This document shows, piece after piece, positions 17,663 through 27,073 of a stretch of 64,000 bases of DNA (positions are counted from its first letter, which is position 1; each line of letters starts with the position of its first letter). The notes under the pieces are model-generated. The model made no database searches. It worked only from the letters and a program-made list of their open reading frames with translations, and had not been told where the DNA came from. This stretch comes from Microvirga flocculans ATCC BAA-817 (GTDB taxonomy: Bacteria; Pseudomonadota; Alphaproteobacteria; Rhizobiales; Beijerinckiaceae): NCBI RefSeq assembly GCF_000518665.1, contig NZ_JAEA01000001.1:248001-312000 (forward strand), in the 5' to 3' direction. A program made the translations under genes and the position numbers.

Positions 17663-17812
17663 GCGCATCGTGCGGACCCGCTTTTCACGATGCGCTAGAG
17701 CATCGTGCGGAAAAGTGGACCCGGTTTTCCGCCCGAACGATGCTCTCGCTCAAGAAGGAAGCATCGGATTCAATCCCAAAAGTGCAGATCCACTTTTGGG
17801 TCCGATGCTTTA
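17663..17812. repeat. Cluster of three nested palindromic elements
   Basis: Three hairpin units in 150 bases. Unit 1, 17663-17695: GCGCATCGTG/CACGATGCGC. Unit 2, 17697-17746: AGAGCATCGT/ACGATGCTCT outside, GCGGAAAA/TTTTCCGC inside. Unit 3, 17759-17810: AAGCATCGGA/TCCGATGCTT outside, CCCAAAAGTG/CACTTTTGGG inside. Unit 2 is related, inverted, to the 78-bp repeats at 549 and 9472. The TAA stop of the LysR gene (17810-17812) is at the edge of unit 3. The cluster may also end transcripts from both sides. Confidence 0.9.
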
Positions 17813-18730
17813 GGGCTGCATGACTTTCGGCGATGTCCTGACCGCGGAAAGAACGGTCTCCCTGAACCAGCGATGTCCCGGGTCGCCGTGAAGAGAGGGC
17901 GGCCAGCTCATGACAAGCTGAAACGGCTCGACTTCGACCGGCAGCGGAGAAACGCACAAGGCGCTTCCGGCGAGGGTGCTCGTGAGCCGTTCGGGAAGAA
18001 TCGCAAGGCGCCGCGCGCCTTGCACGAGCTGCGCGAGGCTGCCGTGCTGCGAAACCGTGAGCCCCACGCGCCGCCTCTTTCCAAGCTTGTGCAGCGCGTG
18101 ATCCACCGCGTCATGAAGCCGGGACGGCGCGGGAGCAAGGAGCACATGCTCGACCGAGCAGAAGGTATCGAGATCGATCTTCCCGGTTCCCGGGCCGCCA
18201 AGCCGATCGTGCAGGCAGACGAGCCGATCCCTGAACAGGGCCTGCATGCGGTGGTGAGGAGGCACGGCGTGTTGAGGCCAGAAGGCCAGATCGATGGCAT
18301 CGACGTCGCTGGCTCCGCCGGGCTCCTCGATGACCATGCGAATGCCGGGTGCCCGGTCGCGCAACGCCCGATCGAGATCGGGCAGGATGACCGCTTGGGA
18401 ATAGACGCTTGCCAGAAGGCGAAAGCGCCGCTCCGATGTCTGAGGGTCCCAGACGGTCGCTTCCTCGCTCAAGAGCTGCAAGTCCGCGAGAATGCGTTCG
18501 ATGACTGGCTTGATGCTGTCAGCCCGCGTCGTCGGCAACAGCTCCGACGCGTTGCGAACGAAGAGGCTGTCCCTGAAATGATCGCGCAGCCGCCGCAGAT
18601 GCCCGCTCATCGTCGGCTGGGACACGTGCAGGGCCTCTGCCGCCGCCGTGACGCTCCGTGTTCTGTAAATGGCGAGGAACGCCTCAAGCAGGCGGGGCTC
18701 AAGATGGGGCATAGGCTGAAGCCTATACAC
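17810..18730 (-). CDS. LysR-family transcriptional regulator
   Basis: A 306-residue regulator. The N-terminal winged helix is typical (LLEAFLAIYRTRSVTAAAEALHVSQPTMSGHLRRLRDHF split over residues 15-55), followed by a periplasmic-binding-fold effector domain (residues about 95-300) ending VMSWPPSLHGDPGHRWFRE. The GTG at 18730 gives 306 residues; the ATG at 18712 (MPHLEPRLLEAF) is an equally good start. A 7-bp palindrome lies over this start region. Divergent from a DUF995-like gene 76 bases away, which is the usual place for a LysR target. Confidence 0.9.
   Translation of the reverse strand: MYRLQPMPHLEPRLLEAFLAIYRTRSVTAAAEALHVSQPTMSGHLRRLRDHFRDSLFVRNASELLPTTRADSIKPVIERILADLQLLSEEATVWDPQTSERRFRLLASVYSQAVILPDLDRALRDRAPGIRMVIEEPGGASDVDAIDLAFWPQHAVPPHHRMQALFRDRLVCLHDRLGGPGTGKIDLDTFCSVEHVLLAPAPSRLHDAVDHALHKLGKRRRVGLTVSQHGSLAQLVQGARRLAILPERLTSTLAGSALCVSPLPVEVEPFQLVMSWPPSLHGDPGHRWFRETVLSAVRTSPKVMQP
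18711..18726. promoter_or_regulatory. Palindrome over the LysR start region (possible operator)
   Basis: A perfect inverted repeat, ATAGGCT-GA-AGCCTAT, in the LysR/DUF995 divergent region and covering the LysR start codons. LysR regulators bind dyad sites in such regions and often repress themselves, so an operator role is plausible but inferred. Confidence 0.45.
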
Positions 18731-18806
18731 ATTATCGGCGGTTTCCGTCTACTCGCCGACCCATGCCTCTCCGTATGTAGCCTGCGACAGCAGAGGAGAG
18801 GATCGC

Positions 18807-19133
18807 ATGAACGCAGAACAGATCGACGGCCTTATCCGCGGCGCCACCGTGTATCACCGGTTGCCCGAAGGTTCGTCCCATGGGACCGGCGAGGTCGCCT
18901 TCTATTTCGGGCAGGACGGCAGGGCCGTTGCACGCTTCCCAGGCGGAAAGAGCCAAACCGGCACATGGCGGATCGAAGGCGACACCTACCGGCTGGACTG
19001 GGAAGGCGGCCTTCAGAACAGCCGTTCTTCCCTGACTAAGGCAAATGGCTCGATCGTCGTCAGAAATGCCGCTGACGGCACGGTCCGCTCCCAGATCGTC
19101 AGGATCGTGCCCGGCAATCCCGAGGGCCTATGA
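18807..19133 (+). CDS. Small DUF995-like protein
   Basis: A 108-residue protein with a pattern seen in DUF995 proteins: an N-terminal helix (MNAEQIDGLIRGATVYHRL) then strands with EVAFYFGQDGRAVARFPGG, SQTGTWRIEGDTYRLDWEGG and a C-terminal RSQIVRIVPGNPEGL. DUF995 members are often secreted, but no signal peptide is visible here. Role unknown. It is divergent from the LysR gene and may be its target. AGAGGAGAGG lies directly upstream of the ATG. Confidence 0.6.
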   Translation: MNAEQIDGLIRGATVYHRLPEGSSHGTGEVAFYFGQDGRAVARFPGGKSQTGTWRIEGDTYRLDWEGGLQNSRSSLTKANGSIVVRNAADGTVRSQIVRIVPGNPEGL

Positions 19134-19177
19134 GCGGCGATCCGGGCACGCAAGAGGACGGGGGTGCCATTCGCGAT

Positions 19178-19786
19178 CTAATCGCTGTCGAGTGACGGAT
19201 CCGGTAGATTGTATTTTTCCCAGAGCCGCTGCGGGATCTCCGATCCAAGCGTGAACGCGAAGCTCTCGACGGCCTGACGGTTCGCGGAAAGTCCGCATGT
19301 GAAACTCAGGCCGTACCAGAGCCTTTTGCTGCGGAATGCGGCGCCGTCGGCGATCAGGGTATCGCCGACGATCCTGGTGTCCGCCTTCGCATAGGCGACG
19401 ACGCGGTCGGGCAGGAAAAGCCGCAACGCGGCGATCTGGGCCATCGCCTCGAGGTCGCAGAGTTGCTCCAGCCGCGTCTCCTCCTCAAAGAGCGGAAGCA
19501 TCTCCCGCATCTTCCGGCTCAGGGGATGGGACAACGTCTCTCCCGAGAGGATCCTGGTTGCTTTGATGGTGCCCTGCCGGGACGAGATCCGATCCCTGTT
19601 CCCGGTCCCTGTCGGACCGGCGAGGGCCCGAACCTGATCCGGGGTCCATATCTCGACCGGCACGCTTTCCGAAAGGAGCGGAGACGGTTGTCCGGAGCGC
19701 AGGGAAAAGCCGAACGTCGACAGCAGGAAGGCGTGCAGGGCCAGCGAAACGGCAACGCCGTACGACCTTGCGTCAGGCGATGACAG
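19178..19786 (-). CDS. DUF930 domain-containing protein, probable N-terminal membrane anchor
   Basis: The conserved C-terminal DUF930 core is clear (RLFLPDRVVAYAKADTRI, WYGLSFTCGLSANRQAVESF, PQRLWEKYNLPDPSLDSD). The only standard start in frame is a GTG at 19663 (161 residues), but the frame stays open to a TGA at 19859-19861 and encodes a hydrophobic anchor (SYGVAVSLALHAFLLSTFGF) leading into SVPVEIWTPDQVRAL, the usual layout of DUF930 proteins. No ATG, GTG or TTG occurs in that extension. A CTG at 19786 has GGAGAGG 9 bases upstream and is used here, giving 202 residues. A sequencing frameshift is the other explanation: an ATG at 19814 in a neighbouring frame stops after eight codons. Confidence 0.6.
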   Translation of the reverse strand: MSSPDARSYGVAVSLALHAFLLSTFGFSLRSGQPSPLLSESVPVEIWTPDQVRALAGPTGTGNRDRISSRQGTIKATRILSGETLSHPLSRKMREMLPLFEEETRLEQLCDLEAMAQIAALRLFLPDRVVAYAKADTRIVGDTLIADGAAFRSKRLWYGLSFTCGLSANRQAVESFAFTLGSEIPQRLWEKYNLPDPSLDSD

Positions 19787-19938
19787 ATCAGCCCGCCTCT
19801 CCCTGAAGCGCCATACGCGCGATGCCCCTTCCAGACGGCCCTCCCGATATGGCCAAGCTCAGGGCTTATCAGGCGACATTGCAGCAAGAGTGCGGCAGGG
19901 CCCGGAGCCGCTTTCGCCGACGTCGGGCCATGGCCAAT

Positions 19939-19960
19939 GAAAAGGGGCCTTCCGGCCCCT
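19939..19960 (-). terminator. Rho-independent terminator of trxA
   Basis: A 7-bp stem (AGGGGCC 19943-19949; GGCCCCT 19954-19960) with loop TTCC. On the minus strand it runs into TTTTC (plus 19939-19943). It lies 28 bases after the trxA stop and ends the long minus-strand operon. Confidence 0.88.
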
Positions 19961-19987
19961 CGTCGTCTTGATGAATTGTCGTCTGAT

Positions 19988-20311
19988 TCAGGCCGAGGCC
20001 TGGATCCACTTGGTGAGGTCGCCCTTGGGGGCCGCGCCGATCTTCTGGGCGACGACCTTGCCGCCCTTGAACATCATGAGCGCCGGAATCGAGCGGATGC
20101 CAAGCTGCGAGGCGATCTGCGGGTTCTCGTCCACATTGACCTTCGCGATCTTCACCTTGCCGGCCATCTCGTTGGAAATCTCTTCCAGGGCCGGGCCGAT
20201 CATGCGGCAGGGCCCGCACCATTCCGCCCAGAAATCGACCACGACGGGCTCGGCGGATTGCAGGACGTCCTGCGCGAAGCTCGAGTCGGTCACCTTCACG
20301 GTTGCCATCAC
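19988..20311 (-). CDS. trxA: Thioredoxin
   Basis: A 107-residue thioredoxin, the general protein disulfide reductant. It has the active site [16 protein letters not shown], the preceding VVDFWAEW, and the cis-Pro loop [20 protein letters not shown]. Length is standard. It follows addA after 98 bases and probably has its own promoter as well as read-through; addA-trxA adjacency is common in Hyphomicrobiales. Confidence 0.97.
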   Translation of the reverse strand: MMATVKVTDSSFAQDVLQSAEPVVVDFWAEWCGPCRMIGPALEEISNEMAGKVKIAKVNVDENPQIASQLGIRSIPALMMFKGGKVVAQKIGAAPKGDLTKWIQASA

Positions 20312-20409
20312 ATCACCTTTGACTTTGAGCGCGACTCACTCGCGAGCCGCTCTGCTATAGGGCCAAGGTAAGAACCGGCGGAGAGGGAATCAAGCAAGGC
20401 TATAGACTC

Positions 20410-23400
20410 TCACGCCGCTTTGATGAGGGTAAGTGCCGATTCCAGATCCTGTTCCGTCAGCTCGTGGATCACGGGCCCCGAGGTCCAGATCAGGAAGGTG
20501 CGGATCCGTTTGTCCGGATAGATCTCGGAGAGCAGAGCCCGGTAGAGGGCGAGCTGCGCCACGTAGGATGCGGGCGGCGGCTGGCCGGGCCGGGGCGCCC
20601 GCGCCGTCGTCTTGAAATCCGCCACCAGCACCTCCGTGCCGCTCTCGGCCAGACGGTCGATCTGGCCCGAGACCAGAACCTCTCCCGCGGCGGTTTGCAC
20701 CCGCCCGGCGATGGGGGCCTCGGCGCGCGAGCCCTTGCCGAACAGGGGCTCCAGGTCCGGATGGTCGAGGACGCCGAGGGCATTGGCCAGGATCGATTCG
20801 CGCAAGTCCGGCGCCAGGCGCGGCGCGCGGGCCCTCACATAGGCGCGCGCCATGCTCTCCCGGTGCTCCGGAGCGAGGGCGGGAAGCCGCTCCAGCAGGG
20901 CGTGAACCAGCGTGCCGCGCAAGCGCGCCTCGGGCGCGTAGGGCCCGTCGCCGGGCCGGGTCATGCGGTCGGCGGCGCCGAGGGCGCTGGAGGGACGGAT
21001 CGGCGGCAGGGGCTCGGGCTCCGGGAGGGCCGCCGCCGTCAGCCACCCGGGCGCGGCGAGGGGAGCGAGCGGCGGCACATCCGCTTCAGCCACGAGCGTA
21101 CGCGCCAGCGCCGAGCCGTCGCGCCAGACCGAGACGGGGCCGTAGGGCGCCTCGTCGAGCTCCAGGCTGCCCGCCTTGCCGGCGAGGCCGTGGCGGATCA
21201 TCTCGCACCAGGCTTCCGGCCTGGTCTCATTGCCGTTCGTGCGGTAGGGCGCGATCACGAGCCGGTCCTTGGCGCGGGTCATGGCCACATAGAGCAGGCG
21301 GTTGTGCTCTTCGTAGCCCTTGTCGTGCAGAAGCTCGCGGGCCTGCCGCATCGCGCTCGAATCGGATTTCCTGCCCGGCGCCCAGATGGGGATCTTGTCG
21401 CCTGCCGCCGTCGTGAGCTGCAGCAGCGGCGGGTCCCTTCCCAGAACCTCGCAGCCGTCGATGAGAACCACGATGGGAGCCTCGAGACCCTTCGCGCCGT
21501 GCACGGTCATCACGCGCACTTCGTTGTTCACGGAATCGAGATCGCGCTTGATGGTGTGGGAGGCGGATTCGAAGCGGCTGAGGAAGACGGTGAGCGAGGG
21601 CGTCTCCGTCATCTCCGACTGATGCGCGAAGCAAAGAAAGGCGTCGATGGCATCGCCCGCTTCGCTGCCCAGCCGCGCCACGAGCTGCGAGCGTCCGCCG
21701 CGGGGACCGAGCAGGGTGGCGAAGAATCCGAAGGGGCCGTGATCGCGCGCAAGATCGCGCCATGCGCTCAGCGCTTCGCATCCGCGCTTGGCCTTCCCGT
21801 CGCCCGCCTTTGCGTGGCGCTCCAGCGCCGCGTTGAGCGATTCATCGTCGGAACGGCCGGCGGCGATGCGGATGAGATCGTCGTCGGTGAAGCCGACGAG
21901 GGGCGATTTCAGGGCGGTGGCGAGCGTCAGGTCGTCGTTCGGCAGCAGCGCCGCGCGGCCCGCCGCCACGAGATCGAGCACGGCGATGTGCTCGCCGATA
22001 TTGAGCCTGTCCGCGCCCGCCACGGGCACGCCCGCCTCCTTGAGCGCGCGGATCACGGCCTCGAAGGCCGCGCCGCGCTTTCTCACCAGCACGAGAACGT
22101 CGCCCGCCTTCCAGAGGCGGCCCGTCTCGTCGCCCTTGGTCGTCCAGCACTTGACGGCCTGCGCGATGCGCCGCGCGACCTTCACGGGCGGCGATTGCTG
22201 CTCCGGTTCGTCGAGGGGCAGGGCCCAGGCCTCGGGCTCCTCTTCCTTGGCAGGTTCTTCCGTCTTCCACAGCTCCACGAGGCCCGGCGCATGGGGGCGC
22301 GCGCTCTCGTGCACCGTGCCCACGGCCTTGTCCTCGAAGGACAGGCCCTTGAAGTGCCGCTCGACCGCGAAGGTGGCGTCCACCGCCGACAGCACGGCTC
22401 TGCCTGAGCGGAAGGACATGGTGAGCGACACGTCCTCGAAATGCAGCTCCGCCTCGCGCACCTTCTGCGACCAGCTGCGGCGGGTGGATTCGAATTCCTG
22501 CGGGGCCGCTCCCTGGAAGCCGTAGATCGACTGCTTGGGATCGCCCACGGCGAAAAGCGTGCGCACGCGTTGGCCCGCCGCGCCCGCGCCTGCGGTGAAA
22601 TCCTCCGTGATCTTGCGCAGGATCTCCCACTGCTCCGGGTTGGTGTCCTGCGCCTCGTCGATGAGCACGTGGTCGATGCCGCGATCGAGCTTGTAGAGCA
22701 CCCAGGCGGTGTCGCCGCGGGAGAGCAGGGCCAGGGTCTTGTCGATGAGATCCTGGAAGTCGAGCGCGCCGAGGCGCATCTTCGCCTTCTCGACGCGGGC
22801 ATGGATCTCGGAGGCGAGCGTGAACAGCGCCTGCGTGCGCTCGACGGCGCGCGCGGCCGCGCTCCTGTCGATGAGAGCGCAGATCCGGTCCTGCTCGCGC
22901 AGCAGTTCGTCCTTCAGGCTTTCGCTCACATCCTTTGTGAGGAAGGCCGATCCTTTACGCGGTGTTCCGCTGTCGGTGATGAACACCGAGAGGTACTGCG
23001 TCAGCTTCGCCGAAGGCTCCGTGGCCTCGGCGGCGGCGATGAGGGATTCGGCGCGCTTCTGGTCCGTCGTCTTGCCCTGGAGAAGCTCCTGCGCGATCCC
23101 AGGCCACTTCTCCGGCTTGATGCCGCCTTCCAGCATGGCGCGCTCGATGCTCTCGAGCGTTTCGTCCGGTTTCAGCCCGAGTTCCCCGCGCAGCCGTTCG
23201 ATTCCTGCGGGATCGTTCAGGAATGCCTTGCACTTCAGGGCCGCGTTGATGGCGGAGGAGAGCGCGTCGCCCACCGCTTCCACGCTGACGATGTCGAGCG
23301 CTTCCTTCAGTTCGGGAAAATTCCCGTTGGCCGCATCCGCCATCACGTTGGCGGTCTCCTGCGCCAGCATCTCGTCCGTCTGGCTCTCATCCAGCACGGC

Positions 23401-23844
23401 GAAGCGCGCGGGCACATTGGCCTCGAAGGGCACGAGATGCAGAAGCCGCTCGCAGAAGGCGTGGATGGTGTCGATCTTCAGGCCGCCAGGCGTTTCCACC
23501 GCGCGGGCGAAAAGCGTGCGCGCAAGCTTCACCTGCTGGCGCGAAGGTTTCGCTCCTTCGAGTTCCGTGAGTTCGGCGACGAGGCTTTCCTCATCCATCG
23601 TCACCCAGCGTCCGAGGCGCTCGAAGACGCGGATCGCCATGTTCGCGGCGGCGGCCTTGGTGAAGGTGAGGCACAGGATCCGGCCCGGCAGCGAGCCCGC
23701 GAGCAGCAGGCGCACGACCCGGTCGGTCAGCACCTTGGTCTTGCCCGCGCCGGCATTGGCAGACACCCAGGCGGAGGCGCGCGGGTTGGCGGCGCGGCGC
23801 TGCGCGTCCTTCGTGTAATCGGGAATGACGAGATCGCCGCTCAT
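20410..23844 (-). CDS. addA: Double-strand break repair helicase AddA
   Basis: A 1144-residue UvrD-type helicase-nuclease; with AddB it resects double-strand ends for RecA loading. Walker A is SANAGAGKTKVLTDRVVRLL, motif II is HVLIDEAQDTNPEQWEIL, and motif III surrounds LFAVGDPKQSIYGFQGA. Motif V includes VMTVHGAKGLEAPIVVLID and motif VI NRLLYVAMTRAKDRLVIAPY. The C-terminal PD-(D/E)XK nuclease shows RLRGTLVHALLERLP and EVLVADFKTTARAP. The ATG at 23844 overlaps the addB stop (ATGA), so translation is coupled; the frame extends upstream without a better start. Confidence 0.97.
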   Translation of the reverse strand: MSGDLVIPDYTKDAQRRAANPRASAWVSANAGAGKTKVLTDRVVRLLLAGSLPGRILCLTFTKAAAANMAIRVFERLGRWVTMDEESLVAELTELEGAKPSRQQVKLARTLFARAVETPGGLKIDTIHAFCERLLHLVPFEANVPARFAVLDESQTDEMLAQETANVMADAANGNFPELKEALDIVSVEAVGDALSSAINAALKCKAFLNDPAGIERLRGELGLKPDETLESIERAMLEGGIKPEKWPGIAQELLQGKTTDQKRAESLIAAAEATEPSAKLTQYLSVFITDSGTPRKGSAFLTKDVSESLKDELLREQDRICALIDRSAAARAVERTQALFTLASEIHARVEKAKMRLGALDFQDLIDKTLALLSRGDTAWVLYKLDRGIDHVLIDEAQDTNPEQWEILRKITEDFTAGAGAAGQRVRTLFAVGDPKQSIYGFQGAAPQEFESTRRSWSQKVREAELHFEDVSLTMSFRSGRAVLSAVDATFAVERHFKGLSFEDKAVGTVHESARPHAPGLVELWKTEEPAKEEEPEAWALPLDEPEQQSPPVKVARRIAQAVKCWTTKGDETGRLWKAGDVLVLVRKRGAAFEAVIRALKEAGVPVAGADRLNIGEHIAVLDLVAAGRAALLPNDDLTLATALKSPLVGFTDDDLIRIAAGRSDDESLNAALERHAKAGDGKAKRGCEALSAWRDLARDHGPFGFFATLLGPRGGRSQLVARLGSEAGDAIDAFLCFAHQSEMTETPSLTVFLSRFESASHTIKRDLDSVNNEVRVMTVHGAKGLEAPIVVLIDGCEVLGRDPPLLQLTTAAGDKIPIWAPGRKSDSSAMRQARELLHDKGYEEHNRLLYVAMTRAKDRLVIAPYRTNGNETRPEAWCEMIRHGLAGKAGSLELDEAPYGPVSVWRDGSALARTLVAEADVPPLAPLAAPGWLTAAALPEPEPLPPIRPSSALGAADRMTRPGDGPYAPEARLRGTLVHALLERLPALAPEHRESMARAYVRARAPRLAPDLRESILANALGVLDHPDLEPLFGKGSRAEAPIAGRVQTAAGEVLVSGQIDRLAESGTEVLVADFKTTARAPRPGQPPPASYVAQLALYRALLSEIYPDKRIRTFLIWTSGPVIHELTEQDLESALTLIKAA

Positions 23845-26800
23845 TCCGAACCCTCTCCCCCGCCCGCGCTCGCCAGCGACCATTCCTTCACGCGCGCCAG
23901 ATGATCGTATTCGGAGAACCGGCGCGCATATTTCGGGAAGGGCCGCGAGACATAAGCCGCCTCACCTTTGACGAAGCGCAGGATCATGCCCTCGAAGCGG
24001 CGGCGGTGCTCTTCCACGATCTCGGCGACGGAGCGCTCCTCGTCGCGTCCGGGCTTGATCTCGCGCGGGTCGAGGGGCGTGCGTCCGCCCGTCGTGTGAA
24101 CGTAGAGAAGAGAGGGCGTCTCCTGCGCCATCGGCAGGCCCTTGAACGCGCCTTTCATCAGCATCATAGCTTCAAGGGTCAGCTGCGGCGAGAAGCCCGC
24201 ATAGACCTCGCGCACGCCGGGAGGCTGGCCCGTCTTGAAATCGACGATGGTGAAGCCGCCGTCGCGGCGATGCTCGATCCGGTCGGCGCGGGCGCGCAGG
24301 TTGAACACCGAGCCGTCCGGCAACGGAATCGAGAGGCGGCCGCTATGTTCCGCGTAAACCTCGACGAGAGCGGGACGGCGTTCCTGCTCCCAGTCGAGGA
24401 ACGCGGCGGCGAGCCTTTGGAAGCGGGGCCACCATTCCGCGTAGAGTTCGGGATAGGCCTCCGCGATGTCGGCGAACGCCACCTCGCCAAGGCCCAGAAG
24501 GATTTCGAGCGCATGGGCCGGAATCTCTTTCGGATAGCGCTGCGCGAATTGCCCCACCACGTCGTGGATGATCGTGCCGCGCTCCGCCGCGCTCGGCGTC
24601 ACGGCGATCGCGTCCAGCGCATCGAGCTTGAGGACATGCCGCGCGAAGATGGAATAGGGATCGCGCACCAGCGTCTCGATTTCCGTGACGCTCAAGGAAC
24701 GCGGGAAGAGAGCCGGATCGGGCTTCGGCTTCGGACGGGGCAGGGGCGGCGCGGGGTCGGGCGTGTCGAGAATGCGCGCGAGGCGGCGGTAATACTCGCC
24801 CGCCTTCGTCATCTCATCCCACACGTCCTTGCCGGTGAAGGCCTTCAGGCGCTGCAGGAATCGCGAGGGCACCATCGGCGATCCGTCGCGCTTGTGCGCC
24901 CGCGTGATCACCACGTCCTGCGTGCCGAGCGCTTGCACGAAATCGTGCGCGGTCTGGCCGATGCGCCGCTCCGGCGGCATCAGGCCCACCCGCGCGCGCA
25001 TGGGGCGGTTGAGGAATGCGTCCGTCACCGTGCGCGGCGGCCAAGTTCCCTCGTCCAGACCTCCGAGCACCACGCGGTCGACGGAGAGAAGGCGCGCTTC
25101 GAGCAGGCCGAGGATCTTCAGGCGCCGATGCGTCGCGCGCGGTGAAGGGCTCAAGCTTCGCTGCTTGGCCAGTGCGGTGAAGAAGCTTGGATAATCGGCG
25201 AAGCGGCCTTCCAGGGGATGGCCTGCCTCCTCGCGGATATCGGAATTCTCCAGATCGTCGAAGAGCGCGGCCAGAGCTTCCCTGGATGAATCGTCGGCCG
25301 TTTCCTCCGCGCCGTCCTGCGGAGAAGCCCAGAGCCGTTCGACGGCCCGGCGATGGTGTTCCACCAGCGCCATGAGGTCGAGCCTGCCTTCACCCTGGGC
25401 CGCGGGCGTGAACGACTTGAAGGCCTCATCGAGTTTCTGCAACAGGTCGTCGGCGCAATCCCAATCCGCATCCGTCAGCCGCTTGCGCGGGCGGGGCGCG
25501 CGGGACTCGTTCCCCGTTCGGCGAGCCGCGAGCGCGGCGCGGATCCCCGCGATGCCGAGGGCGGGAGCAGGGCCGCGCAGTACGCCGATTTCGAGCACGC
25601 TCGCCGCATGTTCCACCGCAGCGCGCGGGAGTCCCAGTCGCACGAGCGGATGCGCCAGCAGCGCCAGCAGCCGCACAGGGCGCAGATCGTCGGCGGCCGC
25701 TTCCGCCGCGAGCCTCGCGAGGCGCCCGGCCGGCGTGTCGGCGAGGGGAATGCCGGCCGAATCCTCGACGCTGAGGCCCCAGCGTCCGAGTTCCGCCGTC
25801 ACGCGCGCGGCGAGCGCCCGGTCGGGCGTGACGAGGGCCGCCGTCCTGTGCGGATGGGCGATGGTTTCGCGCAAGGCGATGGCGATGGCCAAGGCCTCCT
25901 CGCGTTCGTCCGTCGCCTCGACGATGGAAAGTCCCCCGCAGCCGCTCCGGCTCAAGGCCATGCGATCCTCGGGTGCGATCAGCGCCCAGCGATCCGTGGT
26001 GTCCGCCGGGCGCAGCGCTTCGGACAGAAGGCGGTTGCGCGCCTTCGCGGCGTCCGGCACCGCGCCCAGAATCGTGACGGCGGAGCGCGGAATGCGCAGG
26101 TGTCTGTCGAGGAGGCGGCGCAGCGAGGCCTGCGGATGGCTGTGCACCGGATCGGTCGCGTCGTCGCCGGCGCCGCCGATGGTGGACCAGCTCTCTTCGT
26201 CGAGATCCGTGTCGAGGCCGGGAAGCACGATGGCGCCTTTCGGCAGTCGCGCGATGACGCCCATGAGATTCGCGGTGGCCGGCACGGAACCCGTCGAACC
26301 GGCCACGACGATCGGATGCTCCGGCCTCTCGCGGGTGAGGCGCCGGGCTTCCGCTTCGAGGAGCACGTTGCGCCGCTGCGCCGGGTCGCTCGCCTGGCGC
26401 TCCGCGAGAATCCTGGGCCAGTGCTCGCTTGCGATCTGCACGAAATGGCGGGTGATCTCGAAATAGGTCGAATAGTCCGCATCCACCGCGAGTTCGAGGG
26501 CGTGCCAGTCGATGCCTTCCGTGGTGAAGGCATCCATTAGCGTTTCGAGATCGCCTGCGAGGTTCACCGCATCGGCGGGTGAGGCGGGCACCATGAAGGG
26601 CACGTCGGGGCCGAGCTGCAGGAGGGCCCGGTCCACCTCCGCCGACCAGCGCTGCACGAGGCGCGTGAGAATGAGGCGGCGCTCCAGGGGCGGGATCGGC
26701 GGCTTGAGGCTCGCGGCCTCCGCGAACGGCGTGCCTTCGAGGCCCGTCAGCTCGAACTCGGCCTCATCGGTTTCGCCCAAGGGGACGATGCGCGGCAGAA

Positions 26801-27056
26801 GCTGCGCCCGGCCGCCGCCGCGCTCGGCGAGAAGCGCGATCAGGGCGCGCGTGGCGCGGCGGTTGGGAACATAGATGGTGATGTCGGACAAGGCGGCGGG
26901 ATCGTCGCCCAGGGTGCCGACGAGGCGGCCGTCGAGCAGCGCATCCACGAGGGTCGGGAGAAAGGCGCATCCCGGAGGGATGGAAAACACCCGCGGATCG
27001 GTGCGTCGCGACGGCAAGACCCGATCGGAAAACCGGTCCCCATTGTCCCGGGTCAT
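23841..27056 (-). CDS. addB: Double-strand break repair protein AddB
   Basis: A 1071-residue partner of AddA, of the alphaproteobacterial AddB type. The N-terminal half is an inactivated helicase-like region (TIYVPNRRATRALIALLAER, later AALVTPDRALAARVTAELGR). The C-terminal nuclease has SAAERGTIIHDVVGQFAQRY and GGFTIVDFKTGQPPGVREVY, with the catalytic Asp and Lys. I see no iron-sulfur cysteine pattern as in Bacillus AddB. It starts 18 bases after the murU stop, in the same transcript. Confidence 0.95.
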   Translation of the reverse strand: MTRDNGDRFSDRVLPSRRTDPRVFSIPPGCAFLPTLVDALLDGRLVGTLGDDPAALSDITIYVPNRRATRALIALLAERGGGRAQLLPRIVPLGETDEAEFELTGLEGTPFAEAASLKPPIPPLERRLILTRLVQRWSAEVDRALLQLGPDVPFMVPASPADAVNLAGDLETLMDAFTTEGIDWHALELAVDADYSTYFEITRHFVQIASEHWPRILAERQASDPAQRRNVLLEAEARRLTRERPEHPIVVAGSTGSVPATANLMGVIARLPKGAIVLPGLDTDLDEESWSTIGGAGDDATDPVHSHPQASLRRLLDRHLRIPRSAVTILGAVPDAAKARNRLLSEALRPADTTDRWALIAPEDRMALSRSGCGGLSIVEATDEREEALAIAIALRETIAHPHRTAALVTPDRALAARVTAELGRWGLSVEDSAGIPLADTPAGRLARLAAEAAADDLRPVRLLALLAHPLVRLGLPRAAVEHAASVLEIGVLRGPAPALGIAGIRAALAARRTGNESRAPRPRKRLTDADWDCADDLLQKLDEAFKSFTPAAQGEGRLDLMALVEHHRRAVERLWASPQDGAEETADDSSREALAALFDDLENSDIREEAGHPLEGRFADYPSFFTALAKQRSLSPSPRATHRRLKILGLLEARLLSVDRVVLGGLDEGTWPPRTVTDAFLNRPMRARVGLMPPERRIGQTAHDFVQALGTQDVVITRAHKRDGSPMVPSRFLQRLKAFTGKDVWDEMTKAGEYYRRLARILDTPDPAPPLPRPKPKPDPALFPRSLSVTEIETLVRDPYSIFARHVLKLDALDAIAVTPSAAERGTIIHDVVGQFAQRYPKEIPAHALEILLGLGEVAFADIAEAYPELYAEWWPRFQRLAAAFLDWEQERRPALVEVYAEHSGRLSIPLPDGSVFNLRARADRIEHRRDGGFTIVDFKTGQPPGVREVYAGFSPQLTLEAMMLMKGAFKGLPMAQETPSLLYVHTTGGRTPLDPREIKPGRDEERSVAEIVEEHRRRFEGMILRFVKGEAAYVSRPFPKYARRFSEYDHLARVKEWSLASAGGGEGSE

Positions 27057-27073
27057 GCCGGCACCTCAACCTC

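Noticed and set aside
20464..25145. Long plus-strand frames opposite addA and addB
   Set aside because: Same GC effect; no ribosome sites or motifs, and both minus-strand genes are certain.
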